Assembly (NCBI GenBank): GCA_963826695.1
Contig: CAWGXZ010000004.1
Span: 1,240,001 to 1,304,000, forward strand
From: CAWGXZ01 sp963826695
GTDB taxonomy: Bacteria > Pseudomonadota > Gammaproteobacteria > Burkholderiales > Burkholderiaceae_C
Length of the DNA: 64,000 nucleotides
Direction of reading: 5' to 3'
Shown: positions 61,457-64,000 of the stretch, in pieces
How the letters are laid out: every line of letters begins with the position of its first letter
Position numbering within the stretch: the stretch's first letter is position 1
Translations under genes and position numbers: made by a program
The notes under the pieces: generated by a model
Seen by the model: the letters and a program-made list of their open reading frames with translations, nothing else
The model's database searches: none
What the model was told of the DNA's origin: nothing

Positions 61457-61873
61457 ATGAAGTTGACGAGCGAGTTTGCTGCCGTAGCCGAGGCAATGGC
61501 CAAGATTGATTTCTGCATGATGCAGACGGTGGGGCAGCACGGAATCAACACCCGTCCGATGTCCAACAATGGCGAGGTGCAGTTCGACGGGGATAACTGG
61601 TTCTTCGCCCGATCGAGCTCGACGAAGGTGGCGGAAATCACCAAGGACGACCGTGTCCAGCTGACCTTTGCGGACAATGCGGCGCCGAGCTTCATATCGG
61701 TGTGGGGAAAGGGTTCTGTCGTCGACGACATCGAGCTGAAGAGGAGCTATTGGCACCAATCCTTGGAAACATGGTTCAAGAACGGGCCCGATGATCCGGA
61801 GGTTTTACTCATCAAGGTCACGGCGCAGCGGATTCAGACCTGGGGGCGCCTGGGAGACTTCGTGCTCGAGTGA
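61457..61873 (+). CDS. pyridoxamine 5'-phosphate oxidase-fold protein (general stress protein 26-like)
   Basis: A 138-residue split-barrel flavin/heme-binding family protein. Typical parts are INTRPMSNN, DGDNWFFARSSSTKVAEI and VWGKGSVVDD. Members often bind FMN or F420 and are stress-linked, with unclear reactions. An AGGAG ribosome site precedes the ATG by 8 bp. Transcribed with or after tspO (81 bp gap). No catalytic assignment is possible from sequence. Confidence 0.88.
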   Translation: MKLTSEFAAVAEAMAKIDFCMMQTVGQHGINTRPMSNNGEVQFDGDNWFFARSSSTKVAEITKDDRVQLTFADNAAPSFISVWGKGSVVDDIELKRSYWHQSLETWFKNGPDDPEVLLIKVTAQRIQTWGRLGDFVLE

Positions 61874-62199
61874 AGCGCAGAACGAGGTTCTGACGCAGCC
61901 AGAAGGCCCTGGCGAGCGGGTGGCGATCGACATCGCCGCGAGACGCTTGCACTGGCGTTGGGACGTCACGCTGCATGGCAAGGCCCGCGAAGCCTGATAT
62001 TTCGCAGTAGCGAGGCTTGTTGCAGGTTCTCGCGTCAGCGGTGTGCCGGTACCGGTCCGCAGACTGCATCGGCCCGGCCACAATCGCCCCTTTTTCGAGC
62101 GAAGGGGCATATGGACAAGGGCTGCTGGCGGGATCGACAGCAAGGCGAACGGGGCGAAGTTGACCGCCTGGCGCCAGGCGCCCGAAGGGACCCTCGCTG
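61874..62199. other. gene-free stretch upstream of the phospholipase D gene
   Basis: No convincing gene. It holds a hairpin just after the PNPOx-fold gene (CAGAACGAGGTTCTG, 61878-61892) and a second GCCCCTT/AAGGGGC hairpin at about 62087-62109. A 29-codon reading frame at 62111-62200 has its stop overlapping the next gene's ATG (TGATG); it could be a coupling leader, but nothing else supports it. Confidence 0.5.
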
Positions 62200-63468
62200 A
62201 TGCGCCGCGCCGGATGGATCGCCGTCGGGCTTGGCAGCGCGGCACTGGCGGCAATGATGCTGGCCGCGGGCGGCGGCGAACGCAAGATCGAGCACCGCCT
62301 TGAGCGGCTCTACGACAGCGACGATCCCCAGTTCCGCCGCTCGATCGGCGCGTTGCTCGGACCGCCGATCGTCGAGGGCAATGCGGTGCAAGCACTGCAG
62401 AATGGCGACGCGATCTTCGGTGCGATGCTGGCCGAGATCCGCGCCGCACGCCGCACGATCACCTTCGAGACCTTCATCTACTGGTCCGAGTCGATCGGCG
62501 AGGAGTTCGCGCAGGCGCTGGCCGAGCGCGCCCGTGCCGGGGTCAAGGTGCACGTGCTGCTCGACTGGATCGGCAGCGACAAGCTCGACGGCAAGAACCT
62601 GGCAATGATGGAGGATGCCGGCGTGCAGCTCGTGCGCTTCCACAAGCCCGATTCGTGGAAGCTGTGGCGGCTGAACAACCGCACCCACCGCAAGCTGCTG
62701 GTCGTCGACGGCCGGGTCGGCTTCACTGGCGGCGTCGGCATCGCCGACCAGTGGCGCGGCAACGCCCAGGACGCCGACCACTGGCGCGACAGCCACTACC
62801 GCGTCGAGGGGCCGGTGGTGGCGCAGATGCAGGCGGTGTTCATCGACAACTGGATCAAGGCCACCGGCCGGGTGCTCGACGGCGAGGCCTATTTCCCGGC
62901 GCTGAGCCGCCGCGGCGCGCTGTCGGCGCAAATGTTCAGCAGCTCGCCGAGCGGCGGCGGCGAAAGCATGCACCTGATGTACCTGATGCTGATCACCGCG
63001 GCGCGGTCGAGCATCCGGCTGTCGAGCGCCTATTTCGTGCCCGACAAGCTGGCGGTCGAGGCGCTCGCGGCGGCGGCGCGGCGCGGCGTGAAGGTGCAGA
63101 TCATCACCCCCGGCGGTCAGATCGATTCGGACACCGTGCGCTGGGCGTCGCGCGCGCTGTGGGGCGACCTGCTGGCGGCCGGCGTGGAAATCTCGGAGTA
63201 CCAGCCGACGATGTACCACTGCAAGGTGATGGTCGTCGACGACCGGCTGGTCTCGGTCGGCTCGACCAACTTCGACAACCGCTCTTTCGCGCTCAACGAC
63301 GAGGCCAACCTGAACGTGCTCGACGCCGGCTTCGCCACCGCGCAGTCGGCCACATTCGAGGAGGACCTGCGCCGTTCGCGCCGCATCACGCTGCTCGACT
63401 GGCAGCAGCGGCCCTGGCGCGAAAAGCTGCTCGAACAGGCAGCCGTGCTCTTGCGGGGGCAGCTCTGA
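62200..63468 (+). CDS. phospholipase D-family protein, cardiolipin synthase-like (ClsB type)
   Basis: A 422-residue membrane-associated phosphatidyltransferase. One N-terminal hydrophobic segment (residues 5-23) is followed by two HKD motifs: HRKLLVVDGRVGFTGG (His163, Lys165, Asp170) and HCKVMVVDDRLVSVGS (His340, Lys342, Asp347). The family joins phosphatidylglycerol units, or PG and PE, into cardiolipin. The short N-terminus with one segment, not two, resembles ClsB/YbhO. The ATG at 62200 overlaps the stop of a possible 29-codon leader. Confidence 0.92.
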   Translation: MRRAGWIAVGLGSAALAAMMLAAGGGERKIEHRLERLYDSDDPQFRRSIGALLGPPIVEGNAVQALQNGDAIFGAMLAEIRAARRTITFETFIYWSESIGEEFAQALAERARAGVKVHVLLDWIGSDKLDGKNLAMMEDAGVQLVRFHKPDSWKLWRLNNRTHRKLLVVDGRVGFTGGVGIADQWRGNAQDADHWRDSHYRVEGPVVAQMQAVFIDNWIKATGRVLDGEAYFPALSRRGALSAQMFSSSPSGGGESMHLMYLMLITAARSSIRLSSAYFVPDKLAVEALAAAARRGVKVQIITPGGQIDSDTVRWASRALWGDLLAAGVEISEYQPTMYHCKVMVVDDRLVSVGSTNFDNRSFALNDEANLNVLDAGFATAQSATFEEDLRRSRRITLLDWQQRPWREKLLEQAAVLLRGQL

Positions 63469-63543
63469 GCCTGGCAGGGGCGCCGGCGGGATGCGGCTGG
63501 GGCGAGGACCGGTGCAGCGCCGCGGCCACTCACGCCAAGGCGT

Positions 63544-63963
63544 TCACCCCGGCCGACGCAGGCTGTCGCGAATCTCCCGCAGGACCTGCAGCTCTTCCGG
63601 CGGCGCTGCCGGCGGGGGCGCGGGTTCGGCACGCTTGAGGCGGTTGATCTGCTGCACCATCAGGAAAATGATGAAGGCCAGGATGACGAAGTTCACCGCG
63701 ACGGTCAGGAAGCTGCCGTATGCCAGCACGGAGCCGAGCTTCTTGGCCTCGGCCAGCGGCAGGTTGAAGGCTTGCCCGGAGAGCGGCAGGTAGTAGCTGG
63801 AAAAATCGAAGCCACCGAAGATGCGGCCGACGATCGGCATGATGACGTCGCTGACCAGCGAATCGACGATCTTGCCGAAGGCGGCGCCGATGATCACGCC
63901 GACCGCGAGGTCGACGACGTTGCCCTTCAGGGCGAACTGCTTGAATTCGGAAGCGAAGCTCAT
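63544..63963 (-). CDS. mscL: large-conductance mechanosensitive channel MscL
   Basis: A 139-residue homopentameric channel that opens under membrane tension in hypo-osmotic shock. The first helix FKQFALKGNVVDLAVGVIIG (in part) and pore segment GAAFGKIVDSLVSDVIMPIV are highly conserved. The second helix is VNFVILAFIIFLMVQQIN, followed by a Pro-rich linker and a C-terminal helix (EELQVLREIRDSLR). Complete within the window; its upstream region (63964-64000) runs to the edge. Confidence 0.96.
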   Translation of the reverse strand: MSFASEFKQFALKGNVVDLAVGVIIGAAFGKIVDSLVSDVIMPIVGRIFGGFDFSSYYLPLSGQAFNLPLAEAKKLGSVLAYGSFLTVAVNFVILAFIIFLMVQQINRLKRAEPAPPPAAPPEELQVLREIRDSLRRPG

Positions 63964-64000
63964 GGGCCTACTTTCGAGGTGATGGAGGAATGCCGATGAT

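Noticed and set aside
62111..62200. A 29-codon gene before the phospholipase D gene
   Set aside because: Only the TGATG overlap supports it; composition is Arg/Gly-rich and no ribosome site is convincing, so it is mentioned but not called.

Overview
The window is about 64 kb of GC-rich bacterial chromosome. Gene content points to a betaproteobacterium, probably a Rhodocyclales-like environmental lineage. The evidence is the dapC-dapD-pilU-dapE-prmB cluster, the smc-zipA-ligA and yciB-bolA-ppiC gene orders, the LexA SOS box, and a full beta-oxidation/Liv transport block. No rRNA, tRNA or CRISPR was seen. The genus assignment is inference.

Layout. 1-12.2 kb (minus strand): split chromate transporter genes, a 2-hydroxyacid dehydrogenase, a 274-bp nested-palindrome element abutting lexA, ohr, then a tightly packed lysine/peptidoglycan precursor operon (dapC, dapD, pilU, dapE, prmB, yheS-like), preceded by selO. 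12.2-20 kb: a structured inverted repeat, queF, and divergently smc-zipA-ligA. 20-28 kb: a two-component system divergent from a three-gene heavy-metal RND efflux operon, then corA. 29.1-40.5 kb (minus): one giant LapA-like adhesin gene with a retention module, six perfect 717-bp tandem repeats, two von Willebrand A domains, RTX repeats and a type I secretion tail. 40.7-47.4 kb: an exported HExxH protein, def, a GDSL esterase, an orphan YbbA ATPase, ppiC-bolA-yciB and an acyl-CoA ligase.

47.5-54.1 kb: a translationally coupled pair, a TIR-domain protein with two C-terminal membrane helices and an exported Ala-rich coiled-coil protein, sits divergent to a liv-type ABC transporter operon (livHMGF, no binding protein). 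Three genes here (the coiled-coil gene, livM, livG) each carry one extra base, so they are frameshifted as read. 54.1-59.2 kb: beta-oxidation genes (fadB/J-type fusion enzyme, thiolase, small membrane protein, thioesterase, zinc-free MDR oxidoreductase).

59.3-60.9 kb is AT-richer and has two integron attC-like sites flanking a toxin-antitoxin cassette, with an HNH nuclease gene running into the first site. It looks like a small cassette cluster without an integrase. The window ends with tspO, a pyridoxamine-phosphate-oxidase-fold protein, a cardiolipin-synthase-like phospholipase D and mscL. The best candidates for undescribed biology are the TIR/coiled-coil pair, the attC cassette cluster, and the two palindromic elements next to lexA and selO.
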